Part shown: positions 6,929-15,723 of the stretch, piece by piece
Layout: every line of letters starts with the position of its first letter
How positions within the stretch are numbered: the first letter of the stretch is position 1
NCBI GenBank assembly: GCA_016745215.1
Contig: CP050890.1
Coordinates: forward strand, 6,758,001-6,822,000
Source: Thiohalocapsa sp. PB-PSB1
GTDB taxonomy: Bacteria > Pseudomonadota > Gammaproteobacteria > Chromatiales > Chromatiaceae
Direction: 5' to 3'
Length of the DNA: 64,000 nucleotides
Translations under genes and position numbers: made by a program
Notes under the pieces: model-generated
Databases searched by the model: none
Told to the model about the DNA's origin: nothing
What the model saw: only the letters and a program-made list of their open reading frames with translations

Positions 6929-9709
6929 TCAGCGCAGCCGCTCGGCCAGGGCCTCGGCCTGCTCGCGCTCCGGGAAAGCATTCTGCTCGGCCAACAGCTG
7001 GCGCAGCAGGCGTTGCGCGTCCTCGGGGTTACCGCCCCGTTCCAGCGCGAGTGCGTAGTGGAATTGAAAGGTCGGATTCTTTGGTGCTCTGGATGTGGCG
7101 TCGCGCAGGGCGTTCTGGGACTCCTTCGCGTCACCTGCCTCCAACAGGATGAGCCCCAGGGTATGCAGGAAGCTCGGTTCGCTCCGCTGGCTCAGCTCGA
7201 CCGCCTGCCGTGCATGCAGCAAGGCCAGCTCCGGGTCGCGCTCGCGCAGCAGCCAGGCCAGGTTGTTGCGCGCGCGGGCATCGCGTGGTGCCAGCTGCAC
7301 CAGGCGTCTCAGGGTGGCAACGCCGTCGTCGCCACGGCCCGCGACGAGCAGGTACTCGGCCAGCAGGGTCATCACGGCGGTGTCGCGCGGGTTGCGCTCC
7401 AGTGCCGCCTCCAGGGTCGCGATGGCGTCCGTCAGCTCGTCCTGGGCGACCTGCATCTGCGCAACACCCAGAATCAGGCTCGACTCATCGGGAGCGCCCA
7501 GTAGCCCACGTCGGAACAGGTCCTCTGCCGCGGCATAGCGTCGCTCCCGCACCAGCTCGGCTGCATCGAGCGCGATCAGCGCGGGCCGATCGGGCGCCGC
7601 AGATCTGAGGCGCTGCAGCCGCCCCTCGCGCTCCTCGGCGCTCGACGCCTGGTCGATGTAGTATTCCACTAGGCGCCGTGCGCCCGCTGCGCGGACGTTC
7701 GGGTCGATGCCCAGGGCGTTGAACAGGGCGCGCTCGAAGCCGCGCTCGTCGCCGGCGGCGGCGCTGGCGTTGGCGAGCCGCAGATGTGCCGGGGCCGCGT
7801 CCGGCTCCAGCTTCACCCGTCGGGCGAGGCTGGCCGCGGCCGCCTGCGGGTTGTCGGTGATGAGCTCCAGCTCGCCGACCACGGACCAGTACAAGGGCAA
7901 ATCCTCGAATGTGGAGCTGACCTGCTGCAGCAGGCCGAGGGCCTCGGGCGTGCGGTCCCGGCTGCGCAGGAAGGCGGCGCGGGCAAGCAGGGGCTGAAGG
8001 TCAGCGGGGTGTGCCATGATCGTCTGCTGTAGCAGCCCCTCGGCCACCTCGTCGTTGCCGGCACGGGCCTCCAGCCCTGCCAGCGCGAGCAGCGTGTCCT
8101 TGTGCGCGGGGCGCTGGTCCAACACCTGGCGGTAGTAGCCGCGCGCCGCGTCGACATCGCCGCGGCTCAGGGCAATGGCCGCCAGGTTGCCGGCGGCGGA
8201 GGGCTCGCCCGGGGTCAGCGCCAGGGCCTGCTCGAAGCTCGCCTGCGCGCCGTCCAGATTGCCCATGGCCGCCTGGGCGATGCCTGCCAGCGCCTGGGGG
8301 GCGCCGTTGTTGGGATATTTATCGACCATCGCGCGCGCCGCGGCCAAGGCGGCCTCGTGGTCGCCCTTGCGCAGTTGTGCCGCGACTATGCCGATGTCCG
8401 CCGGGAGCTGATTGGGCGCCTGTCGCAGGGCCTGCTCCAGCACCTTGATGCCCTCGTCGACGGATGCCGCATCCGCCTTGATCAGGGCGATTCCGAGCGC
8501 AGATTGGATGAAGGGGTCGTCCGGCGCGGCCATGGCCCGGCGCTGGCGGTAGTCGGCGGCAGCGGCCATGTCGCCGTCGGCCGCACTGAGGCGCGCCATC
8601 AGGTCGAGGGCGTCGGCGTCGTCCGGATTGGACTCCAGTAGCTGCTGCAGCAAGCGCTCCGCGCCGTCGCGGTCGCCGGTGGCGAGCCGCGCCCTTGCCA
8701 ACAGGCGCGCCCCGTTCTCGGACCCGGGATCATTGGCGACGAAGGTCTCGAGTAGGTCCAGGGCCTGCTCGGCGTTGCCGATGGCGAGCGCGCTGGCTCC
8801 TAGGTAGAAGGGCAGCTCCCGCTTGAAGGCCGGCACGCCCTGCGCCTGCATCAACTGCTCGTAGGCGAGGTCGAAGCGGCCGGTGTGGAAGGCGACGCGG
8901 CCGGCCAGATAGGCCACCGCCGGCTGACCGGCGTGTTCCATCCGCAGGTGCTCGATGTCCGCCTGCGCGGCGTCGTAGTCCTCGCGCTCGATGCGCGCGA
9001 GGGCGCGCTCGATGCGATAGCGGAAGTCCACCGGCGCCAGCTCGATGGCCCGGGCGAAGGCCGCCTCGGCGCCGTCGGTGTCCTGGATCTGCAGATCGAT
9101 CCGCGCCAGCAGCGCCCAGGCGTCGGGCAATTTCGGGTTCGATTGCAGCATCTGCTGCAGCTGGCTGCGGGCCGCGTCGCGGTCGCCGGAGCGCAACGCG
9201 AGCCGGGCTTGCCCCAGGAGCGCCTCGGGCTGTGCCGGGTCGAGCTCCAGGGCGGCCCTGTAGGAGGCCGCCGCGGCCTTGCTCTGCCCGAGCCCGGTCT
9301 CGGCATCGCCGCGCAGGGCATGCATCAGAGCCTGCTGCTCGGGATTGCTTTCCGGGTCTAGTTGCTGGCTGTCAAGGAGCCTCTGGTAGCTGCGTTGCAG
9401 CAGCAGGCTGCGGGCGAGCCAGGGCTCGATTCCAGTGCGGCCCAGCTCCTGCGCCATGACGAGCTCCTTCTCTGCCGACTTGCCGTCGCCGAGGTCTAGG
9501 TGCAGCTGACCCAACAGGAAGCGCGCCTGTTGGTTGCGGGGGTTGTCCTGAAGCAGGTCCTTGAGCTCGATGACGGCGGCGCTCAGGTCGCCGTCGGCCC
9601 GATAGCGCTCGGCCTCCTTTATGGAGCCGGCCAGCGCGGCCGATGCGGCAGCCGCGAGGGTCAAGACGGTGGTGATGAGTACTATCTTAATGGTAAGGCG
9701 CCTTTGCAT
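6929..9709 (-). CDS. prsT: PEP-CTERM/XrtA system TPR-repeat protein PrsT
   Basis: 926 residues. Signal peptide: MQRRLTIKIVLITTVLTLAAAASAALAGS. The rest is almost wholly tetratricopeptide repeats (ALxLDPxxPEALLGQARLAL... pattern, about 20 units). Size, signal peptide and repeat style match the PrsT family of exosortase/exopolysaccharide loci, where it is thought to act as a periplasmic scaffold in polysaccharide export. The frame is open upstream to 9814, but ATG at 9709 is preceded by GAGGAGAG at good distance and starts a proper signal peptide. The usual neighbours (PrsK, PrsR, exosortase) are not in this window. A PEP-CTERM-like protein lies at 22706. Another TPR secretin-like scaffold is possible but less likely. 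Confidence 0.72.
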   Translation of the reverse strand: MQRRLTIKIVLITTVLTLAAAASAALAGSIKEAERYRADGDLSAAVIELKDLLQDNPRNQQARFLLGQLHLDLGDGKSAEKELVMAQELGRTGIEPWLARSLLLQRSYQRLLDSQQLDPESNPEQQALMHALRGDAETGLGQSKAAAASYRAALELDPAQPEALLGQARLALRSGDRDAARSQLQQMLQSNPKLPDAWALLARIDLQIQDTDGAEAAFARAIELAPVDFRYRIERALARIEREDYDAAQADIEHLRMEHAGQPAVAYLAGRVAFHTGRFDLAYEQLMQAQGVPAFKRELPFYLGASALAIGNAEQALDLLETFVANDPGSENGARLLARARLATGDRDGAERLLQQLLESNPDDADALDLMARLSAADGDMAAAADYRQRRAMAAPDDPFIQSALGIALIKADAASVDEGIKVLEQALRQAPNQLPADIGIVAAQLRKGDHEAALAAARAMVDKYPNNGAPQALAGIAQAAMGNLDGAQASFEQALALTPGEPSAAGNLAAIALSRGDVDAARGYYRQVLDQRPAHKDTLLALAGLEARAGNDEVAEGLLQQTIMAHPADLQPLLARAAFLRSRDRTPEALGLLQQVSSTFEDLPLYWSVVGELELITDNPQAAAASLARRVKLEPDAAPAHLRLANASAAAGDERGFERALFNALGIDPNVRAAGARRLVEYYIDQASSAEEREGRLQRLRSAAPDRPALIALDAAELVRERRYAAAEDLFRRGLLGAPDESSLILGVAQMQVAQDELTDAIATLEAALERNPRDTAVMTLLAEYLLVAGRGDDGVATLRRLVQLAPRDARARNNLAWLLRERDPELALLHARQAVELSQRSEPSFLHTLGLILLEAGDAKESQNALRDATSRAPKNPTFQFHYALALERGGNPEDAQRLLRQLLAEQNAFPEREQAEALAERLR

Positions 9710-10039
9710 GCTGCTCTCCTCTCGCCGAAGTATTAGCCTAGATCGTGCCGCCGGCCCGTGCGCAGCCAACAGGCAGCGTAAAGCATGCGCGAAGGATGCC
9801 TCGATTGCAAGCATCGGCCCTGTCGTCCAGGATCTTCCGATACCTTACGGCGTCGACAGCGGAGGGGCTGAGCCCACTGGACCGACGGCCGAGGGCCGTC
9901 TGCACGCAATGCCGGCTCGAAAAGGGGCCCAGAAAAGAGGCCGGGCTCGACGACTGGGCGGTGCGTAACTCGATGATTCCTGGAAGGCTGTCCGACTTGG
10001 CCTCTGGTTGAATAGCTGAACATTCTACGCAGGTCGCAC
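9710..10039. other. Intergenic upstream of prsT
   Basis: No gene seen. It contains a small perfect hairpin GACGGCC-GAG-GGCCGTC at 9884-9900 without a T-run. It is probably the promoter region of the TPR gene; no sigma-54 or sigma-70 boxes stand out. Confidence 0.3.
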
Positions 10040-10291
10040 CTAGGCTGTCGAAATCTGCCGTCTCACTAAAACAAGCGCTTCCCGGTTTATGGATGCTTAG
10101 TCGGTGTCGGGATCGATGTCAAGGTCGGAATTAGGGATTGGTATCGAGCTGGCTGCTTTGATCGATGAGCGGATTCGATTCCGATTCCGATAGCGACCCC
10201 GACACCGATGAGGCTTCCTCAGTGCGTTCGATGATGCAATCCAAGACCCGGAATCGGTTTGGCATCAAAACTCAGGACATTTCGACAGCCT
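10040..10291 (+). mobile_element. Family A MITE, copy 2 (252 bp)
   Basis: Same 252-bp unit and 13-bp inverted ends as copy 1, with 9-bp target duplication AGGTCGCAC at 10031-10039 and 10292-10300. It is inserted between prsT and argE. Confidence 0.87.
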
Positions 10292-10358
10292 AGGTCGCAC
10301 TCCGTCAGGAGTTCTGCAATGTGTCAAGGAGGCTCAGCTTTTTTGCTTGTCTGGTCGT

Positions 10359-11540
10359 TTACCCAGCAGATTCAGGATCGACGCAGAACCGCCGGATCAG
10401 CCGCCTGAGCAGGGTTAAGGTCGGTTCGATGCGGTCCAGGGCCAGATATTCGTCGGGCTGATGCGCCTGGGCGACATCGCCCGGGCCGAGCACCAGAGTC
10501 TGCATGCCCAGGCGGTTGAAAAACGGCAGTTCGGTGCCGAAGCTGACCGCCTCGGCCGGGTGACCGGTCAAGGCCTCGGCGGCGCGCACGATGGTGGAAC
10601 CGGCATCGGTCTCGGCCGGTGGAACGCTTGGGAACAGGGCTTCCACCTGCCAGTCCAGAGCGCGTCGTTCGGCGACCGCGGCAACCCGGCGGGCCAGTTC
10701 GGCGCGCAGTTCCGCCGGGTTCTGGCCTGGCAAGGGGCGCAGATCCAGATGCAATTCGCAGTTGCCGCAGATGCGGTTCGGGTTGTCGCCACCATGGATA
10801 TGACCTAGGTTGACGGTCGGGAAACAGATTGGAAACAGCGGGTTGGCATGCTCGCGCTGCAAATGATCGCGCCAGGCTAGGATCTCGCCCAGCACCTCGT
10901 GCATGCCCTCCAGCGCGTTGTTGCCCAGACTTGGATCGCTGGCATGGCCGCTGCGGCCGGTCAGGCGCACCGCCTCGCCCATCACGCCCTTGTGCATGCG
11001 TACAGGCCGCAGGCCGGTGGGCTCGCCGATCACCGCGTACTGGCCAAAGGGTCTGCCGGCCTCCACCAGCGCGCGGGCACCGAGCATGGCCGATTCTTCG
11101 TCGGCGGTGGCAAGGATGGTCAGGGGTCTTTTCAGGTCCGACGAGGACAGACCGCGGGCGGCGTCGATGGCCAGCCCTAGGAAGGCTTTCATGTCCGATG
11201 TACCCAGGCCGTACAGGCGACCGCCGTCCTCGCTAAGCTTGAGCGGATCATATTGCCAAAGCTGGGCATCGTAGGGCACCGTATCGGCATGGCCGGACAA
11301 GACCAGTCCGCCCCCACCGCTGCCCAGGGTGGCGACCAGATTGGCCTTGTCCGGATGGCCTGGTATGTCCAGCATCTCGACCCGAAAGCCGGCATCCTGG
11401 AGCCAGCCGGCCAGTAGTTCCATCAGCGGTCGGTTGCTCTGGTTCCATTCTGGCTTCAGACTGCTCACGGACGGGGTGGCGATCAGACCAGTCAGCATTT
11501 GGCGCAGGTTTGGCGCCTCGGTGGCGGGGAAATGGGGCAT
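10359..11540 (-). CDS. argE: Acetylornithine deacetylase (M20 metallohydrolase)
   Basis: 393 residues, the usual ArgE length. Zinc-site motifs of the M20 family: H84-A-D86 in LSGHADTVPYD, D116 in GTSDMKAFLG, E148-E149 in ATADEESAMLGA, and the dimerisation-lid segment GEPTGLRPVRMHKGVMGEAVR. A late His sits in GPGDVAQAHQPDEYL. It removes acetyl from N-acetylornithine to give ornithine in the linear arginine pathway, in the cytoplasm. It is a single gene with no other arg gene nearby. A related N-acyl-amino-acid deacylase is possible, but the whole length reads as ArgE. Confidence 0.88.
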   Translation of the reverse strand: MPHFPATEAPNLRQMLTGLIATPSVSSLKPEWNQSNRPLMELLAGWLQDAGFRVEMLDIPGHPDKANLVATLGSGGGGLVLSGHADTVPYDAQLWQYDPLKLSEDGGRLYGLGTSDMKAFLGLAIDAARGLSSSDLKRPLTILATADEESAMLGARALVEAGRPFGQYAVIGEPTGLRPVRMHKGVMGEAVRLTGRSGHASDPSLGNNALEGMHEVLGEILAWRDHLQREHANPLFPICFPTVNLGHIHGGDNPNRICGNCELHLDLRPLPGQNPAELRAELARRVAAVAERRALDWQVEALFPSVPPAETDAGSTIVRAAEALTGHPAEAVSFGTELPFFNRLGMQTLVLGPGDVAQAHQPDEYLALDRIEPTLTLLRRLIRRFCVDPESAG

Positions 11541-11578
11541 GGCGTTGGCTCTTGCGTTGTACCTGAAAAATGGCGTCG

Positions 11579-11773
11579 TTATCCATATCGGGTTGTGGAT
11601 TGGATCGAAATCGACAGGTTCGTGTCTGCATTTCCTGAGTTTTGCTCCCGCGCTACCTCGGCAGCGGCGTCGGCAGAATCGGTGCTGAGAATGTGGCCGG
11701 CATCCAGCGGCTCGGCGAGCAGCACGGCGGAGACATCCACCAGATTCATGGGCAACGCAACATAGTCGCGCAT
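11579..11773 (-). pseudogene. PIN-domain toxin C-terminal relic
   Basis: The stretch MRDYVALPMNLVDVSAVLLAEPLDAGHILSTD resembles the last third of VapC-like PIN nucleases (YxxxPMDLADASLVxLAE...ILTxD), with the Asp of LVDVS at the metal-site place. The end then runs into unrelated sequence. The N-terminal half and an antitoxin are missing, so it is a relic. Confidence 0.42.
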
Positions 11774-11900
11774 TCGCTGCGCGGCGCGCGGCAGTGCATC
11801 AGTCGGTCTTTTTTAGATTCTATAGGCGCGACCGGCACATACAAGACGGGAGACAGGACGCTGGCGTGACCGCGCTGATCGTTTATCGAGACGACAGAGC

Positions 11901-12529
11901 CTAAGTAGCGGTTCGTGAATAACCTATACAACGCAATCCAGACATCGGCGGAGTGCAATCGGGGTCGGGGTCGCTATCGGAATCGGAATCGGAATAGAGC
12001 AAAAACGCCCTATGCCATTCGGTCATGAGCAGCTCGACGTCTAGCGTGCGGCCATCGAGTCTGTCGGCTGGGCCTAGCGCGACTGCGAGCATGTGAAAGG
12101 ACAGCGTAACGCGAAGGATCAACGCCTGTGCACATCTTAGGCGCGCATCGTAGGCGCGCATCGCAGGCCATCGCGCTGAACATTGCCGAGGGTAACGGCA
12201 AAGCGACGAGCGGGGATCGACGCCGGTCGTTTGAAATCGCACGAGGCTCGGCGCTGGAGTGCGCTGCGATTCAAGACGTGCTTGCTGGTGTGCGAAGCGT
12301 TGTCCGCAGACGACAACAGCAAGCAAAAGGCACTGCTCGATCGTCGTGTGGCCATGCTCACGAAGCGCGGACAGCGTGGCTAGGCGGTCAGCGAGGAGCT
12401 GGACGGATATTAGGTTGGTCAGTTCGATACCGATACCGATACCGATACCGACGCCGATAGCGGTAGCGAATGAGTCGGCAGGCGACACCCAAGCCAAAAA
12501 CCTGTTTAGCTTGTTTCTGCACCATCACT
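11901..12529 (+). repeat. Family B repeat unit, copy 1 (about 629 bp)
   Basis: Begins CTAAGTAGCGG and ends CCATCACT. The two ends are imperfect inverted repeats. The interior has GGAATC and GATACC hexamer runs at both sides of a dead four-helix-bundle gene (12012-12440). Other copies: 21268-21923, 49337-49960 (inverted), 54843-55369. The last bases overlap the stop codon of the transposase gene at 12525. Confidence 0.8.
12012..12440 (+). pseudogene. Four-helix-bundle (IVS / S23-associated type) gene, dead copy in repeat B
   Basis: ATGCC start, then MPFGHEQLDV-stop-RAAIESVGWA-stop-RDCEHVKGQRNAKDQ, frame change, AIALNIAEGNGKATSGDRRRSFEIARGSALECAAIQDVL, frame change, LSADDNSKQKALLDRRVAMLTKRGQRG. 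This is the pattern of the bacterial four-helix-bundle family (about 120 residues) often found in rRNA intervening sequences and repeats. Two stops and two frameshifts make it non-coding. The same stops occur in the other copies, so the unit spread after it had died. Confidence 0.7.
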
Positions 12530-13208
12530 CATCGAGGCTGCGAGCCGGTTTATCGCGCGTCTTGGGGCCAGGCTTGCGCGGGCGCAGTACCCGGCCCAGG
12601 CGGGTCTCGATCTCCTTGATGAAATCCTCCGAGCCCAGGGGTCGGCCAACCTGCGCCTGCCGCTGGAACTGATCGGCGAGATGGTCTGCCTGGTCATCGG
12701 CAAGATAGCTGGCCCAGTCGGGCATCAAGTCCAGCAGTGGGCCGGTCTGCACCAGATCGTCGTCTTCGCCGCACAGGTGGGCGCGGGCGCTTGACCAAGG
12801 CCACTGCTCAGGCGTCCGGCACAGCCCGGCCCGGACCGGGTTGCGCTCGATGGAGCGGGCAGTCGCAAGCAGGTGCGGCTGGTCCATCGCGAACGAGTGG
12901 AAGCGCTCTTGCCAAAGGGATCCGCGCCAACCCTTGCGGAAGTTGATCCTGCGCGTATAGTAGCGATGCGCCTCAGCCAGCGCACAGCGCAGCCCGTCTT
13001 CATGGCTGGGTACGAGCACCAGATGCACATCATGCGGCATCAGACAGTAGGCCAGCACCGCTGTGCCGCAACGCTTTCGGGACGCGGCCAGCAAACGGCG
13101 ATACTCGACGTAATCCTCGTCGACAAAAAACGTTTGCTGGTGCCGCTTGCCGCGCTGGGTCACATAGTGAGGCAATCCCGGTAGGACGACACGCGCGATT
13201 CTGGCCAT
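12525..13208 (-). CDS. REP-associated tyrosine transposase (RAYT/Y1_Tnp), catalytic residues altered
   Basis: 227 residues of the TnpA_REP family: MARIARVVLPGLPHYVTQRG, then YTRRINFRKGWRGSLWQERFHSFAMDQPHL and NPVRAGLC. The family HUH motif, normally PNHVHL, reads P-H59-D60-V61-H62-L, so the first His is Asp. The place where the family has R-Y-V-E-x-N-P reads R-S119-I-E-R-N-P, so the usual nucleophilic Tyr appears to be Ser. The protein may bind REP hairpins but is unlikely to cut. ATG at 13208 has AAGGAG upstream; the 27 codons before it lack RAYT features. REP arrays at 29412 and 40943 are its likely substrates. Confidence 0.85.
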   Translation of the reverse strand: MARIARVVLPGLPHYVTQRGKRHQQTFFVDEDYVEYRRLLAASRKRCGTAVLAYCLMPHDVHLVLVPSHEDGLRCALAEAHRYYTRRINFRKGWRGSLWQERFHSFAMDQPHLLATARSIERNPVRAGLCRTPEQWPWSSARAHLCGEDDDLVQTGPLLDLMPDWASYLADDQADHLADQFQRQAQVGRPLGSEDFIKEIETRLGRVLRPRKPGPKTRDKPARSLDE

Positions 13209-13812
13209 GGCAGGCTCCTTGAGATAGAACACGAAGTGGGAGCCAAGTATAAACTGTCCCTGGGTCTGTTGGTGACTGGAGGATGCCATCCTGATCCATA
13301 TGGATCGCGCTATTCGCTTGCCAGCCTTGCCAAGACATCGGTGATGTATTCTTCCGGCGGTGTCATGCTGTCGGTCCAGGTCTGACTTTTAGTCATCACT
13401 GGATATACGCGGAAACAAAACCCACGAGGGTGCTGCCTTTGTGGAATGTGAATCTATTGACCCAGGATTCAGTTTGATTCCTTGCATTCTTTGCAGGCAG
13501 CACCCACCCGCGACCTCCTGAACTCCCTGGCCAGCAAGGTGTTTTCGGGCGACTGATGGCGATGGGCCAGCCGCAGTTCGAGGCCGGCGCCAAGCATTGT
13601 TGGCACGCCAGGCGGAGGTCGGAGTAACTGCGCCTGCTCTGGTTGCGCAAAGTTCAGCAGATCTCACAGGTTATTCACCTTGACCCGGATTGCAACCCTT
13701 GTCATCTTGACAGGCTTCGCCGCGAACAGCGCTGCCTTAGCGGTGCTGTTGATGACCTTCTTGTTTGCAACGGTGCCGACATTGTCAATACCGAAACTGG
13801 ATTTGAGTTGAA
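13209..13812. other. Intergenic with repeat fragment
   Basis: No convincing gene. At 13484-13503 the motif CATTCTTTGCAGGCAGCACC is a relative of the family C tail (CATTCTTTGAAGGCAGCACC) found at 51731 and 62740. Some short leftward frames are open but show no family pattern. Confidence 0.35.
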
Positions 13813-15723
13813 TTGATCAGCCATCGTTCGGACATCGACGGATTGCGAGCACTTGCGATCCTTCCCGTCCTGTTGTTCCATGCCGGCGTTCCGGGTTTCT
13901 CGGGTGGGTTCGTCGGCGTGGACGTGTTTTTTGTGATTTCTGGATTTTTGATCACGTCCATCATCCGCGACGAAATGCTCTGCTCGCGCTTCACGCTTGC
14001 GGGGTTCTACGAGCGCCGCGCGCGCCGCATTCTGCCGGCGTTTTTCGCAATGATGATGCTGTGTTTGGTCCTCGCGGCCTGGACACTGTATCCGCATCAG
14101 TTTTTGTCTTTTTCGCGCTCGGTCATCGGCGCCTCCCTGTTTGTCTCGAGCTTTGTGTTTCGCGCCGAAGCAGGTTACTTCGACCTGGAGTCGGAACAAA
14201 AGCCCCTGTTGCATACCTGGTCCTTGTCGGTCGAAGAGATCTTTTACATCTTTTTTCCCCTGCTGTTGTTGTTTTTGCAAAGATACCGGGTGCGCACGCA
14301 GGTGCTCTTGCTGGGCGCTATCGCACTGCTGTCGCTGGTCGCCTCCGGGGTTGCCCTGGACCAAGATCCGCGCTCCAAGGCGGCATTTTTCCTGCCGCAT
14401 TTTCGCGCCTGGGAGTTGCTGCTCGGGGCGATGCTGGCATTTGCCCTGAATGCAAACGCCAGGCGCCCGCTGCGCGATCTGCTGTCGCTGAGCGGCATTG
14501 CGATGATTGCGTTCGCCGTGTTCGGCTATTCGCATGAAACGGTCTTTCCAGGTGTTGCCGCGCTGCTGCCTTGCCTAGGCGCGGCGTGCATTCTCTATGC
14601 AGGCCAGCAGGGGAGCTCTGCCGGTGGTCGCCTGCTGTCAACACCAATTCTGGTCTTTTTCGGCAGCATATCCTACTCCCTCTATCTGTGGCATTGGCCC
14701 TTGCTGGTGTTTGCCCACGCGCGTTTCGGCTCGTCGCTGTCGGGTTGGAGCATCGCCAGCATTCTTGTGTTCTCCTGCGTGCTCGCGACCCTGTCGACGC
14801 GCTTTGTCGAGCAGCCATTGCGGCGTCGGGATCGGTTTTTGTCTCAGCGTCAGGTGTTCGTCATCTCAGCGATCGGGTTATCCGCGTTGGTTGCCGTCGG
14901 CTTGGCCGGCGTGATGTCACAGGGTTGGAGCGGGCGTTATCCGCCGGAGGTTGCGCACATCCTGTTTGCCGAACAGGATCGCGATCCGCGCTGGCGCGAG
15001 TGCCTGCACACAAACCCCGATGCAGCTGGCTGTCTGTACGGCGATCGCTCCCGCCCGCCGACCCTCGCGCTCTGGGGCGACAGCCATGCGGCGGTCTATG
15101 CGGTCATGCTTGGCGAACTGGCGGCCAAGCGCGAGCAGAGCATCGTGACCTTCACCATGCCATCCTGTCCGCCGTTGGACGGTTGGGCGCTGCCCGATCA
15201 ATCCTGGCATGACAACTGTATTGCTTTTCAACGCCGGGCGATGCAACGCATCCTTGCCAGCCCCAGCATTCACAGCGTGCTGTTGGCCGCGCGTTTTAAG
15301 GGTTATCCCATCGACAGGCCGGATTCAGGCTTCGGGATCGGATTGCGTGCCACCATCGCGCGACTGCTCAGCGCCGGAAAGCGTGTTTTTATCATCTACC
15401 CGGCGCCGGAACTCGGCGAGCACGTCCCGCTGGCGATGAGCCGTGCGCTGTTGGCTGGACAGCCGCTCACCGATCGAACCCAGCCGATCGCTGAATTCCT
15501 GCACGACTTTGGCCGGGAATTTGCGTTCCTGGATGCGTTGCGCGCCACCGGGACGGTCGCCGCAATCAAACCGCACCAACAGCTCTGCGATCACCAACGC
15601 TGCTTTTTTTATCGCGACGCAACCGTATTGTACTATGACGAACACCATTTGAGCTTAAGCGGGACAAGGCAATTGAAAGCGCTGTTCGAGCCGATTCTCG
15701 ATATCGATATGCAGGCAAAATGA
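13813..15723 (+). CDS. Acyltransferase 3 / SGNH-domain envelope acyltransferase (OafA-like)
   Basis: 636 residues. N-terminal Acyltransferase_3 membrane domain with about ten hydrophobic segments: RSDIDGLRALAILPVLLFHAG, GGFVGVDVFFVISGFLI, FYERRARRILPA (catalytic-type Arg-x10-His and RxxR region). A C-terminal periplasmic SGNH hydrolase-like domain begins near residue 390, with LALWGDSHAAV (Ser of GDS) and a late DEHHLSLSG. Such proteins O-acetylate lipopolysaccharide, peptidoglycan or exopolysaccharide. TTG at 13813 is the only start that keeps the first motif, because an in-frame TGA lies nine bases before it. It overlaps the next gene by ATGA, so it is co-translated with an ABC importer, an odd partner. 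Confidence 0.86.
   Translation: MISHRSDIDGLRALAILPVLLFHAGVPGFSGGFVGVDVFFVISGFLITSIIRDEMLCSRFTLAGFYERRARRILPAFFAMMMLCLVLAAWTLYPHQFLSFSRSVIGASLFVSSFVFRAEAGYFDLESEQKPLLHTWSLSVEEIFYIFFPLLLLFLQRYRVRTQVLLLGAIALLSLVASGVALDQDPRSKAAFFLPHFRAWELLLGAMLAFALNANARRPLRDLLSLSGIAMIAFAVFGYSHETVFPGVAALLPCLGAACILYAGQQGSSAGGRLLSTPILVFFGSISYSLYLWHWPLLVFAHARFGSSLSGWSIASILVFSCVLATLSTRFVEQPLRRRDRFLSQRQVFVISAIGLSALVAVGLAGVMSQGWSGRYPPEVAHILFAEQDRDPRWRECLHTNPDAAGCLYGDRSRPPTLALWGDSHAAVYAVMLGELAAKREQSIVTFTMPSCPPLDGWALPDQSWHDNCIAFQRRAMQRILASPSIHSVLLAARFKGYPIDRPDSGFGIGLRATIARLLSAGKRVFIIYPAPELGEHVPLAMSRALLAGQPLTDRTQPIAEFLHDFGREFAFLDALRATGTVAAIKPHQQLCDHQRCFFYRDATVLYYDEHHLSLSGTRQLKALFEPILDIDMQAK

Noticed and set aside
6392..7504. 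370-codon rightward frame
   Set aside because: Only its first 50 codons match the transposase-like pseudogene after a frameshift; the rest is antisense to prsT.
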